Below are positions 11,108 to 21,309 of a stretch of DNA of 64,000 bases, one piece after another. This DNA is from Bufo bufo (Eukaryota; Chordata; Amphibia; Anura; Bufonidae). The notes under the pieces are model-generated. The model was not told the DNA's origin and searched no databases. It worked only from the letters and a program-made list of their open reading frames with translations. The stretch covers positions 503,608,556-503,672,555 of the forward strand of contig NC_053392.1 of the NCBI RefSeq assembly GCF_905171765.1, read 5' to 3'. Every line of letters begins with the position of its first letter. Position 1 is the stretch's first letter. The position numbers and the translations under genes were made by a program.

Positions 11108-11289
11108 TCGTAATAAACTTTGTTGTATCCTGCACCGGGTTGTGGTTATGCGCCTTATGATCGTCTACTAGCTGGATCACTCCATCGTGACAAGCTGAGA
11201 TACGTTTTCCAATTTTGACCCGAGTTGCGACCTGGCCTTCGCCCCAAGTGTTCTCTGACGCATCTGGCAGCACCAACCTGTGGCAATAA

Positions 11290-11405
11290 AAGCTTTATTA
11301 AATGCCCAAACACCAAAATCGAACTTTTCCGGCAAAGTTCGGGTACCCGAACTCGCAAAGTTCGGTATGGACCCGAACTTTATAGCTCGGGTTTACTCAA
11401 CACTA
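11290..11405. repeat. Right end of a TAGGGATGAGCGAAC-type hAT
   Basis: The repeated cccgaac/gttcggg units and the end gggtttactcaacacta match the terminal sequence of the hATs at 26261-37594 and 60459-62011. The left end is not present nearby. Confidence 0.65.
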
Positions 11406-11995
11406 ATAGCTACCAAATACACGCTGGCAAGATGTAGGAGATAGTTGGGATTATGACTGCAGGATCCGTCTACACAAAGCTTGCAGTCTGTTACTGCTAA
11501 ACCCAAAATGGCAGAATATTTTTTATAGCAGACTATTTGTAAAATTGGTTCATTCTTCATTATAGATGTGCTGCTGCAATAGAATAGAGGTAAAAATCTA
11601 AGATATGTGGCACACTATTGACAACTGCATGTGCACTGCTCAAAATTGTTAAACGTCAGGGTTTGTTTACATATAACTCTATTTAGACATTCCTAATGTC
11701 TCCTCAAAGACTGCAGCTGCATGGAAATCATGCAGCTGACTCGGAGAAGGTCTGGCTGTGACAGACAACTGGACTCCTCATAGAGAAGGCAGGGACTGTT
11801 TATTACCATCTCTTCCTTGGTGCTTGCTGGATACACATCACATCACGTCAATGCCTCTTACTGAGTCTATCCCAGGAATCAAGTGACATAATTGTTGGGA
11901 AACCAGGTAGCTACTGAGTCTTACCTGACCCAAATCATCTTAGTATGGTAACAGAGGTAGTATTTCACTCTAACATGAGTGTTTCTCTTAAAGGA
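11406..11995. other. No gene recognised
   Basis: Mixed-composition sequence without convincing frames or repeat ends. Confidence 0.5.
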
Positions 11996-12135
11996 ACATA
12001 AAACTTCTGGGCCCAAACTCAAAATTTGTAACAGGGCCACCACCTACCATGTGCCATTTATAATACTAGCTTTTATGTGGTAGAGGGACTTTTGGGACAA
12101 CTGTTACCTCTGTACCTTCTATAGCTAGGTCCTTG
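11996..12135. repeat. Dispersed repeat also at 58183-58690
   Basis: The phrases gtaacagggccaccacctac and tttataatactagcttttat correspond to gtaacagaaccccacctacc and tttataatactggtgtctta around 58220-58610. It is probably the end region of a non-autonomous DNA element. Confidence 0.5.
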
Positions 12136-12552
12136 ATGACAATGGTCTCTTATGATTGCACGGGGAGGCACCATGTGCTGTAAAAGATGTAGAACACAAA
12201 AAAATGTCACCACTAGCCTAAAGGCCCACATACTCATTAGTATATTGTCAGCAGAACCTGGCGAGAACGGCTGTTCAGCTGACAATCTAATGTGTATGGG
12301 GAGCTTCCGACACTACCCTACAGATGATGTCGGGGGAGAGAAGGATTAGACAAACTTAATTTTTTACCTGATCCTTTTGTTCTCCCAGGTCCCAGGAGAT
12401 AAGCCACCGGCAGAGGCATCTGGCAGCAGATCTCTGCTCTCTCGCAACTGACAACACTTGGCTGAACTGAACATGTACTGTATGTGTATGGGGGTGTTGT
12501 TAGAGAGAGTTACAGGTGAAATGAACAAGCTATTGAATGTGTATGACCAGCT
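12136..12552. other. No gene; possible half of a MITE
   Basis: A weak inverted pair (aaggcccacatactcatta and ctaatgtgtatggggag) spans 12219-12303. Nothing else is recognised. Confidence 0.4.
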
Positions 12553-12778
12553 TAGGTTACTTTCACATCTTCGGCATGGGTTTCGGCAGAGAACAGCTTG
12601 CTGAAATTCTCCGGATCTGCCACTGCCGAGTGTCTGGTGGAGATCCAGCCACAATCCGGCAAATATTCTGAGAATCAGCCGGACAGAAATCGCTGCACAC
12701 TGCCGCTTGTGTCTGGCCAATTCTCGACATTCTCTGCCGGAACTGGTGGCTGGATCACAGTGCCGCAGATGTAAAAAT
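12553..12778. repeat. Palindromic MITE, ACTTTCACA type
   Basis: The left part ggttactttcacatcttcgg and the inner cggcagagaa pair with ttctctgccgg and gccgcagatgt at the right. It is related in style to 54689-55063. Confidence 0.55.
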
Positions 12779-12983
12779 AGCTTTAAAACACAGTGAGGAC
12801 CCTATACCCTAACGACCGAAAAACATACATCGACACTATCTAAATGACAGTGGCAGAAAGGGGGAGCTAGTATAAAAAAGCAAAAACAGATTTAGTGTGT
12901 TTTATATGTACTTTTATAACATTAATATCTGACTCCTGTGGGTCAGAATAAATAGGCTAGTTGACTTTTTCAATACTTACACC

Positions 12984-13140
12984 TTAAGGCTACATTCACA
13001 CAACGTTTTTGTAACAGCCGTCACACGGCCATTTTCAGAATCAATTAAAGTCTAGGGGGCTATTTACATGACCATCTAAAAAAAAAAACATACTGAGGGC
13101 ACCTGCAGGGTTTGACTGTAGTCGTGTGACTGTAGCCTAA
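12984..13140. repeat. Short MITE, AAGGCTACATTCACAC
   Basis: The ends taaggctacattcacac and gtgtgactgtagcctaa are inverted repeats with two mismatches. The interior is AT-rich and non-coding. Confidence 0.65.
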
Positions 13141-13622
13141 GTTGCCTGAGTTTAGAGCATCTTAGTCCTTTTGACATCAGTGTCCTTCTCAGGTTTCAAA
13201 ATAATCTATATCTTGACAGGAATAGTTTCTGGAGTTGTTCCAAGATATCTATTAACAGGGCCATTTCTGTACAGTTCCGAAAAGCTATTTTACATCCTAC
13301 AATAATTATCCTAAAGGGCACAGCAGTACTGGTAAAGGAGACATATTGGATATGTTCCCAGCTGCCAACAATGAGGTCTTCCTGTGTCTGCACCACAATG
13401 TTTGTATAAGGTGGCGGCATTGAAGATAAGGTTATAGATAAATGTTAGGACCAGTGATACCATCAAGTAAACATTGCTTTGTTCCTGGTGTAAAAAACGA
13501 TGATCCTCGGGGTAGATATCCTCTGCATCAAAGTAGATCTTCAATATGACCCTCCAATATACGTGAGGGAACTAGATAACAATCCTGGAGTTATCCAGGT
13601 TTTTAAAATGTATATCCCATCC
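13141..13622. other. No gene recognised
   Basis: Short frames on both strands overlap each other and none resembles a known protein. Confidence 0.4.
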
Positions 13623-13973
13623 TTAGGGTCCTTTTACACAGGCCAAGGATTGGAGCAGTTATGGGAAGGAATGTTCCTACAATCATTAGCTCCTGGCCCA
13701 TGTAAAGGTGTCACTGATCACCCAACAAACAAGCAAATGTTTGGTGATCACATCTTTCATGTGGCACCCAAAATCATTGCTTGTTGACAGCACATTGCCA
13801 GATATGCTCCTGACTCACATGGAAACTATATGGGGACAAATGTTTGTAATAACGGTCATTCATCCCCTACAGCAGCGATCATTGCTGCAGCAAACTAGCA
13901 GGCAATTATCGGGAGTGAACTTCCTCATTAGCTATCATTGCCTGCTCTGTCCGACCATGTAAAAAGGCCCTAA
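13623..13973. repeat. MITE, AGGGTCCTTTTACA
   Basis: The left end cttagggtccttttacacagg is mirrored by the right end gtaaaaaggccctaag. Inside, ctgatcacccaacaaacaag pairs loosely with tttggtgatcac. It is non-coding. Confidence 0.65.
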
Positions 13974-14587
13974 GGATTCCGACTCCTAACACCCCTGCCA
14001 CTCAACTGTTTGAAGGTACTGCAGATCTCATGCTTGTGCTGCAGCCTCTTCATAATTTACATTGGGTTTTATATTACTGAACTACACATGACATAGCTGC
14101 TGTGCTTAGTATTTCCTCTTCTACAGTGTGCACTGTGTTAGTTGCAGTATGCCCATGGGCTTTACACTGGTCCGGAGTAGCAAGCATAACAGCTGCTCTG
14201 GGGCCCAACAACTAAGAAGACCCATTTCCACCCAGATATAAATTGCAGTTCGTGATAAAACGTACCATTGAAGTTTACTTTTGTTTGCAATATCCCTTCT
14301 GTGCTGCATTTTTTTTGCAGATTTTCTTGTGCTGTGACATCATATGTGCATTATTCTGGCATGTGACATCATATGTGCATTATTCTTGCATGTGACAGCA
14401 CGGTTTGTATAATTCCAGTGTTGCAGCATCACTGAGTAGATTATTCCTGTACTGTGACATCATTGTCTTTATTATATCTATACCAGTGGCGTACACACAA
14501 TCCATGGGGCCCCGGTGCAAAACTGATCCATGGGGCCCCCTCCCCGCTGTTCACCGAACATGCCTCACAACAGTACCATTACCTCCC

Positions 14588-15170
14588 AGACTGTGGCTGG
14601 CACTATACCCCACACTGTTATACAGGGCACTGACTGTGGCTGGCACTATACCTCACACTGTTATACAGGGCACTGACAGTGGCTGGCACTATACCTCACA
14701 CTGTTATACAGGGCACTGACTGTGGCTGGCACTATACCTCACACTGTTATACAGGGCACTGACAGTGGCTGGCACTATACCTCACACTGTTATACAGGGC
14801 ACTGACTGTGGCTGGCACTATACCTCACACTGTTATACAGGGCACTGACTGTGGCTGGCACTATACCTCACACTGTTATACAGGGCACTGACTGTGGCTG
14901 GCACTATACCTCACACTGTTATACAGGGCACTGACAGTGGCTGGCACTATACCTCACACTGTTATACAGGGCACTGACTGTGGCTGGCACTATACCCCAC
15001 ACTGTTATACAGGGCACTGACTGTGGCTGGCACTATACCTCACACTGTTATACAGGGCACTGACTGTGGCTGGCACTATACCCCACATTGTTATACAGGG
15101 CACAGACTGTGGCTGGCACTATACCTCTCACTGTTATACAGGGCACTGACTGTGGCTGGCACTGTGCTTC
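14588..15170. repeat. 43-bp tandem repeat, about 13 copies
   Basis: The unit gcactgactgtggctggca ctatacctcacactgttatacagg repeats every 43 bp with few changes (ctgacagt/ctgactgt, cctcac/ccccac). Looser copies (ggcactgactgtggctgg) continue to about 15400. It lies wholly within the hAT element. Confidence 0.92.
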
Positions 15171-15473
15171 TATGATATGGGGCACTGACTGTGGCTGGCA
15201 CTATACTTCTATTATATGGGGCACTTACTGTGGCTGGCACTATACCTGTTATGTGGGACAGTGATTGTGGCTCTATTCTGTGGGGCACTGACTGTGGTAT
15301 GAGACAATGTGGCTGGAACTTGAGCTCCCAGTGTTATGTTGGACACTGCAGCTGGCACTTTACCCCTTCAGTGTAATGGGACACTGTCTGTGGCTGGCAC
15401 TTCACTGGGTACCACGACATTTCCCAGCCGCCACCCCCTCCCCACCTGGAGATGTCACTAGTGCTCCTCTCAC

Positions 15474-15678
15474 CAGTCATCCTCATGTACAGGGGCTGCT
15501 CAGCCCGGAAATCCTGCAGTCCGGCCCCGGTGCAGTTCCTCTGGTCGCACGCTGAGACACATTCCCGGTACACAGGCTGCCGGTCACCCAGAGAAGCAAG
15601 TGCCACCTCGGCCAGCAGCAATACAAGCAACGGGGCTGTGACCGGGAAACCGGCTCTCCCGCCTCTGAAGCTGCTTTC
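15474..15678 (-). pseudogene. PGAP3: Captured PGAP3 exon 1 (post-GPI attachment to proteins 3)
   Basis: The minus-strand frame reads a hydrophobic signal-like segment (LLVLLLAEVALASLGDRQ), then PVYRECVSACDQRNCTG and DFRAEQPLYMRMTG. This matches the N-terminus of vertebrate PGAP3, a Golgi membrane protein needed for fatty-acid remodelling of GPI anchors. The homology stops exactly at a consensus splice donor (ACTG|GTGAGG, boundary 15474/15473, phase 1), so genomic DNA rather than mRNA was copied. No in-frame ATG lies between the upstream stop (15679-15681) and the signal segment, and no further exon is present. I read it as a transposon-captured fragment, not the functional gene. Confidence 0.8.
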
Positions 15679-16177
15679 CTAGTGCGTTCGCTCGTCAACA
15701 TTGTCCTCCTTGAAACAGAGACATTGTCCTCCCGGGGGGACACTGAACCCTGCTGCCTCCACTAAGGGGTTAAATAGAGGCATCTGGAAACAATGACACT
15801 AGCTATGATTATTGCCCAACTCTCAGCCCCCACTACTGCAGGGCGGGGCCAGGGGTCCACAGGCGGCCGGGCCCCCTTGAGTGCCGGGCCCGGTCGCAAC
15901 TGCGACCCCTGTATGTACGCCCCTGATCTATACTGTGACATCACTGTGTGCATTATGCCAAAAATTGTGACATCAATATGTGCAGTATCCCCATACTGTG
16001 ACCTAACTGTGCACATTCCACTATTTTAGCCATGTAGATTAGGGACACTAATCATAAGCTTTTCTGAATATTTTGAAAGTGGTCATGATAGAATGAGGCC
16101 CCATGGTTATTGGTAAAGCCTGATATAAAACAATGAAGAGACTGCAGCACTCACCCAAGCATCATGACCACTTCAGA

Positions 16178-17218
16178 TACACAGTTGAGTCACATTATTA
16201 TGACCACCAGCTAAAATCCAGAGTAACCGCCATGCGCAGCATGGACAGCAGCTAGACAGGCTGAGACTGACTCAATAAGGTCCTGGTAGGTTGTCATAGG
16301 TATCTGGAGCCATGCTAACTGCAGTGCACCCCACAGCTGCTGGAGGTGGGGGGGGGGGGGGGGGAGAATTCATAGAGGGTACACAAAGATCAAAGTGGTC
16401 AAGTTGGGTTCAAGTCTGAAGAATTAGGGGGTCAGGGTAGTATTTTAAATTCTCGGTGATGCTCTTTCAACTAATGTCAGACATTTCTAGCAGTGTGACA
16501 TGTTGGATTGTCTTGCTGGAAGATCCCATCTGGTAAAGGCAATCAGTATGTATGGGTGTATGTGATCTGCAAAGATGGATTCATACCCAGATTGGTTGAG
16601 TGTAACTTCCACATGGAGTCAAGAGCCCAGAGAATGCCACAAAAACATTCCCTTGACCATAACATTGCCGCCACCAGCTTGTGTTCTTCCAGCAATGGGT
16701 GCAGAGTGTTTGTTCTCTGATGTTTCTCACCTGGCACGCCAACATCGAACCATTCGATGAAGCAGTAAACGTGACTCATTGGAGAAGGCAACCCTTTGCC
16801 AATCAGTGGAGGTCAAATACTGATACTGCCGCGAAAAAACTGAAGCTTTTTCTGCCACTGCAGCTTCATTAGCAGAGGTGCAATGACCATCCATTTGCTT
16901 CGGAGCCCCATACACAGTAGGTTTTGCTGAACTGTTGTTTTAGACACACGTCTGATGGCCCCCTGGTTCATTTTGGAGGTGACCTGCTCCACTGTAGAGT
17001 GTTGGTCCACCCTCATGCACCTTCGTAGCCGACATTCATCTCTCACATCAGTGGCACATGGTGTTCTGCTGTTTCCACGTCGCATATTCACAATAGTGCC
17101 ATTTATCCACTCATTATACACTTTCACCACAGCAGCATGTAAACAGTTCACAAACTGCGCAGGTTCAGAAACGCTGTCACCCTTCACCCAAAAGTCAATG
17201 GTTGAGGGGCTGTACATT
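16178..17218 (-). mobile_element. Tc1-like transposon, family D, truncated and decayed
   Basis: One terminal repeat (cagttgagtcacattattat, then gaccacc) lies at 16182-16207 after TA. On the minus strand, the N-terminal transposase part (16813-17217: paired-type HTH, then RRVSKTTVQQNLLCMGLRS) is followed, after a stop and frame changes, by a catalytic-region fragment at 16543-16791 (FSNESRLLLH, EEHKLVAAMLW, MWKLHSTNLGMNP). A poly-G run lies at 16347-16363. The opposite terminal repeat is not found at the right edge. Confidence 0.75.
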
Positions 17219-17289
17219 GAATATATGTATGTAGTGCAGTAAGTCTACTGTGTTATGTGTCACTTGTGCAGGGGGTGGGAGACTAGGGG

Positions 17290-17620
17290 CGCTCTTTGCT
17301 CAGGGGCCAACCGGGGGACGGACAGACAGACACAGTGTCAGACAGACACACACACAGGGACAGACAGACACACAGGGAAAGACACACAGGGACAGACAGA
17401 CACACACACACAGGGACACACACACACATACACACAGAGGCAGACACACACACACAGGGACATACACACAGGGACATACACACACACAGGGACATACACA
17501 CACACAGGGACAGACACACACACATACACACAGAGGCAGACACACATACTGTACACACAGGGGCAGACACACACACACACACACACACACACAGGGGCAG
17601 ACACACACATATGCTCCAAC
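17290..17620. repeat. CACACAGGGACAGA-type low-complexity array
   Basis: Irregular alternation of (CA)n with aggga/gaggcaga units, with a pure (CA) run at 17570-17592. Several frames are open on both strands only because the composition lacks stop codons. A further (CA)n run lies at 17784-17804. Confidence 0.92.
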
Positions 17621-17624
17621 CTTT

Positions 17625-18139
17625 TGTTACCTTCTAATACGACTCCCACTAATTCCCAGTACTGAGGGGACATGGACTGGGGTTTAAAAGGGAATTATTA
17701 ACGTGTACCAGACTGTGGTCTAAACTGTAACCCATTAGGCACTGGCTAGACTGTGGTATGGAGTCTAAGCAATGCCTCTTAAACACACACACACACACAC
17801 ACAGCTAGGCCTCACCACACACCAGCCTTGCTCTTCTCTGTACAGGAACACAGCTCTCTGCTTCTCCGGCTCCTCCCCCACTGGTCACATGGGCGGATTA
17901 CATCAGGAAGGTCCTTTTAGCCTGGTAGGAAACTCCATCTACCCTGTTCTGAGTCCTGGGGCCGCCCACCCCAGCAGTGCACTTGTCTGCATTGCTGAGG
18001 TAAGCTGCCCTAGAATTCAGAACAGGCAGTTTAATAAAGACCAGGACACAGCTGCAGGAGTGAGCGGGCACAGTTCCTCTCCCAGGAGCAGTGGACCCCG
18101 GGACTTGCCCGGGTGTGCCGGGTACTGACACCGGCCCTG
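17625..18139. repeat. Probable right part of a CAGGGCCGG-type hAT
   Basis: The segment ends tactgacaccggccctg, matching the CAGGGCCGG terminal type also seen at 38237. No matching left end or 8-bp duplication could be found, so extent and class are tentative. No coding homology is seen. Confidence 0.4.
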
Positions 18140-18204
18140 GGGTGCACTACTAATAGACTGGGACAAGTCCATATTCATTTTGAAAAGGCAGAGCTGCAGT
18201 GTAA

Positions 18205-18420
18205 GGGCTCATACACACAACCATTGGACGTTTTGCGGTCCACAAATTGCAGATCCGCAAAACATGGATACCGGCCATGTGCATTCCACATTTTGCAGAA
18301 TGGAATGGCCATCCCCTAATAGAACAGTCCTTTCCTTGTCCATAATGTGGACAATAATAGGACATGTTCAATTTTTTGTCAGAACAGCCATGCAGACATA
18401 TGGACAAGGAATGCACACAG
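18205..18420. repeat. MITE fragment, 'ttgcggtccacaaattgcagatccgca' type
   Basis: Shares gatccgcaaaac, acattttgcagaatgg and aataggacatgttc with the interior of the AGGGTCCATTCACACG MITEs (571-837, 42855-43128). Its left end gggctcatacacacaacc is degenerate. Confidence 0.55.
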
Positions 18421-18427
18421 AGTCATT

Positions 18428-18655
18428 GCTAGGATATGCCTTGAATGTCAGATAGGTGTGGGTCCCACCTTGGCTAATTACAAAACTCCCAGAGCAGTGA
18501 ATGGAGGGTCGCTGCATTTGCTCGGTTTGCTCTTCTTCACTTTGGGGGGGCCGGTTATGTAGATAGGAGCGGGTCCCAGAGGTGGCACCCACACCTGCCA
18601 TTGATAGCATATCATAGCAGTATGCCATCAATGTCTTGATGAGAATACCCCTTTA
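18428..18655. repeat. MITE related to 3641-3886
   Basis: It starts aggatatgccttgaatgtc and ends tgatgagaatacccctttaaa. The internal pair ggtgtgggtcccacctt / aggtggcacccacacctg repeats the layout of the copy at 3641-3886. Confidence 0.6.
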
Positions 18656-18757
18656 AATATACTTGAAATATACGTCTCCGTATTTGGATTTTGGATCAAC
18701 AGATTTATGGTATACAAAGGGTAGATTAGACAAAAGATTATTTACTTCCAGAGGCTG

Positions 18758-18902
18758 AAAGGGTACGACCCCACACTTCGGTTGCCAGCATGCGGCCAAC
18801 CCCCCGATTCGCAGCTGCTGCAAAATCTGGCTATCATTGATTGGCACAGGTGGGGGTGGCTTGGTCGCATGAGGCCAACGGCACTGTACGGTCATGCCCT
18901 AA
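18758..18902. repeat. Possible short MITE
   Basis: The left end agggtacgaccccacact and the right end cactgtacggtcatgccct are imperfect mirrors; cagctgctgcaaaatc lies between. Tentative. Confidence 0.4.
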
Positions 18903-19666
18903 TAGTATGTCCTGGTTATGTGATGACCATACAGGAGCACTAATGGCTAAGGCTAAAAATCTGCCATCAAAAAATTTGCACTGAGTCTGTGACAAAATTC
19001 ACATCCATTACATTATAAATGCTGCTGGTTTTATTTTTGGGTTGTTACCCTATCCCCTTGATATTTGCCCTGAATTAAGTGTCCCGAACTATGCAGCCTC
19101 TCATCTCTGTTTGCTTAGTGCAGAATTTCCATTACATAAGGTTCCTGATAACAGGCAAATAACATTTGTAATCCATACTAAGCTTACCTGCTGAATAAAC
19201 CTGGGCCTGAAGGCCGGATCTTACAATTATGTCATCTTAATGTCCTGTAGCAATCGCAGTCAGAAAATGATGTATATTCATACATTCAATCAATATCTAG
19301 TATTTGGTTGTATCCAGGCTGTTTGCATTTCATAGTGTTAGGTGGGATCAATATTTGATGCAGTGCGGACACAACCTGGTCAGTCATTACTTTGTGATTC
19401 AGTTTTCATCTTAAAATTCATTAGAAAAAAATATATACGGTATATATTTGCTTACCTCATGTGAACCATCCACAGAGCGAAGAAGCAGTGCGGGTTTGGA
19501 ATACAATATGGCAATTATTGTCTTTGCAGTTCATTAAATATTAATGACTAGAGTTACTTAAGGCAAATGAAAGTCATAGAAGGGGGTCCCCTGCTTTGGT
19601 GGACTTGGTGTTACTATGTATTATATGGCTGAGAAGCTTTGTAATACAGATAGGCTATTCTTGATA
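18903..19666. other. No gene or repeat recognised
   Basis: AT-rich sequence without coding signal or recognisable repeat ends. Confidence 0.5.
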
Positions 19667-20025
19667 TACAGTCAGGTCCATAAATATTGGGACATCAACA
19701 CAATTCTAAGATTTTTGGCTCTATACACCACCACAATAGATTTGAAATGAAACAAACAAGATGTGCTTTAACTGCAGACTGTCAGCTTTAATTTGAGGGT
19801 ATTTACATCCAAATCAGGTGAACGGTGTAGAAATTACAACAGTTGCATATGTGCCTCCCACTTGTTAAGGGACCAAAAGTAATAGGACAATTGGCTTCTC
19901 AGCTGTTCCATGGCCAGGTGTGTGTTAATCCCTCATTATCCCAATTACAATGAGCATATAAAATGTCCAGAGTTGATTTCAATTTTGCTATTTGCATTTG
20001 GAATCTGTTGCTGTCAACTCTCAAG

Positions 20026-20587
20026 ATGAGATCCAAAGAGCTGTCACTATCAGTGAAGCAAGCCATCATTAGGCTGAAAAAAACACAACAACCCCATCAG
20101 AGAGATAGCAAAAACATTAGGCGTGGCCAAAACAACTGTTTGGAACATTCTTAAAAAGAAGGAACGCACCAGGGAGCTCAGCAACACCAAAAGACACGGA
20201 AGACCTCGCAAAACAACTGTGGTGGATGACCGAAGAATTCTTTCCCTGGTGAAGAAAACACCCTTCACAACAGTTGGCCAGATCATGAACACTCTCCAGG
20301 AGGTAGGTGTATGTGTGTCAAAGTCAACAATCAAGAGAAGACTTCACCAGAGTGAATACAGAGGGTTCATCACAAGATGTAAACCATTGGTGAGACTCAA
20401 AAACAGGAAGGCCAGATCAGAGTTTGTCAAACGACATCTAAAAAAGCCTTCACAGTTCTGGAACAACATTCTATGGACAGATGAGACCAAAATCAACTTG
20501 TACCAGAGTGATGGGAAGAGAAGAGTATGGAGAAGGAAAGGAACTGCTCATGATCCTAAGCATACCACCTCATCAGTGAAGCATGGT
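20026..20587 (+). pseudogene. Tc1 (family B) transposase, N-terminal part
   Basis: It starts MRSKELSLSVKQAIIRLKK and shifts frame near 20085. It continues through the second DNA-binding helix region (AKTTVWNILKKKERT), GRPRKT and the first catalytic motif LWTDETKINLYQSDGKRRVW. Coding is cut at 20587 by the gypsy insertion. The frameshift predates or accompanies inactivation. Confidence 0.9.
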
Positions 20588-21281
20588 TGTCACGGGGTTC
20601 CGAAGATGCACTCGGTCCCCCATTGCCCGCAGAACTGTTGCTTAGCTTTTGGAATGAGGTTCTGTGTTTGACCTCATTCCCAGGGCGGCTTTACTAGCTG
20701 GGTGGCTCCCTGCTCCTAGTCTGCCTTGAGCGCCGAGCTGATCACTCGGTGCTCGACTGGTTGGTCTGTCGGTCATGTGACGCTGGCCACGTCACATGAC
20801 CCTCACTCCCCACTATAAATACAGGCAGCCTGCTGGCTACAGGTTGCCTGTTAATTTCTAGGTTCCTGGCTATTTGTTGGACTGCTGAATACTTACCTGA
20901 TCCTGTTCCTTGACCATCCTTTTGCCTGATCCTCCTGTACTGCGCTTCCGTCCTGGTATTGTGACCTCGGCTCCCACCTGACTACTCTCTTAGGACTCCT
21001 CTTGTACTTCTCTGCTCTCCTGGTATTTATGACCCCGGCTTCTCCTGACAATTCTCTGCTTGCTCCATTTGTACTTTGCAGCTTTCCTGGTATTGACTCG
21101 GTCCGTTCACGTCCTGTTGTTTGTCTGTCTGTCATCCCTGCACTTACTCCAAGTTAGGGATTGCCGTCCAGTTGTCCCCTGTCATTAGGACTCGCGAGGC
21201 AAGTAGGCAGGGCCAGGGGTAAGGGTGGAGCGCAGTGGTCACTTCCCTCCCCCCTGTGTGTGTGTGTACGCGACCGTTACA
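20588..21281 (+). repeat. 5' LTR of gypsy copy 1
   Basis: Begins TGTCACGGGG and ends GACCGTTACA; 694 bp. A TATA box (tataaat, 20814-20820) marks the U3/R boundary region. No canonical AATAAA is visible. Confidence 0.93.
20814..20820 (+). promoter_or_regulatory. TATA box of gypsy copy 1 (5' LTR)
   Basis: TATAAAT lies in cactataaatacagg, with the matching 3' LTR copy at 25673-25679. Transcription is expected to start roughly 30 nt downstream, close to 20845. Confidence 0.7.
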
Positions 21282-21282
21282 G

Positions 21283-21292
21283 ATTAACAGGC
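21283..21292 (+). other. Putative self-priming binding site, gypsy copy 1
   Basis: ATTAACAGGC, one base after the 5' LTR, is the exact reverse complement of GCCTGTTAAT at 20846-20855. That stretch begins 32 nt after the start of the TATA box, so it should lie at the 5' end of the transcript. Tf1 and sushi elements prime reverse transcription with their own folded-back 5' end; no tRNA-like TGG primer site is seen here. Confidence 0.7.
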
Positions 21293-21309
21293 CCAATAAC
21301 CACTGTATT

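Larger units (their letters stand above)
7859..11215 (+). mobile_element. Penelope-like element, plus-strand copy, decayed
   Basis: A non-LTR-type retroelement with reverse transcriptase (7859-8527), GIY-YIG endonuclease (about 10140-10325), 3' UTR (10330-10620) and a tail with a hammerhead-like motif (11070-11107). Three insertions break it: a solo LTR at 8532-9164, a TTAA MITE at 9390-9686, and a Tc1 end fragment at 10621-10930. The N-terminal RT part and the catalytic YxDD region are missing, so it is dead. Confidence 0.88.
14484..15925. mobile_element. Non-autonomous hAT carrying a PGAP3 exon
   Basis: A 1442-bp element with ends CAGTGGCGTACACACA and, inverted, CAGGGGCGTACATACA (14 of 16 identical). 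It is flanked by a perfect 8-bp duplication atctatac (14476-14483 and 15926-15933), diagnostic of the hAT superfamily. It contains a 43-bp minisatellite (14588-15170) and, on the minus strand, a stretch with PGAP3 exon 1 homology (15474-15678). No transposase is encoded, so it would need one in trans. Confidence 0.9.
14325..16025. repeat. Minisatellite 'tgtgacatcatatgtgcattattc', split by a hAT
   Basis: Units of about 30-35 bp (tgtgacatca...tgtgcattat) occur at 14330-14480 and resume at 15930-16025. The hAT at 14484-15925 was inserted within the array; its 8-bp duplication atctatac is made from array sequence. Confidence 0.7.

Noticed and set aside
15474..15678. A functional PGAP3 gene
   Set aside because: No in-frame start codon and no further exon on the minus strand in the 15 kb available, and the stretch lies inside a transposon with an exact target duplication.
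17250..17687. Long open frames of TH-rich and CV-rich peptides on both strands
   Set aside because: They come from a (CA)n-type array in which no stop codon can form; several frames on both strands are open at once.
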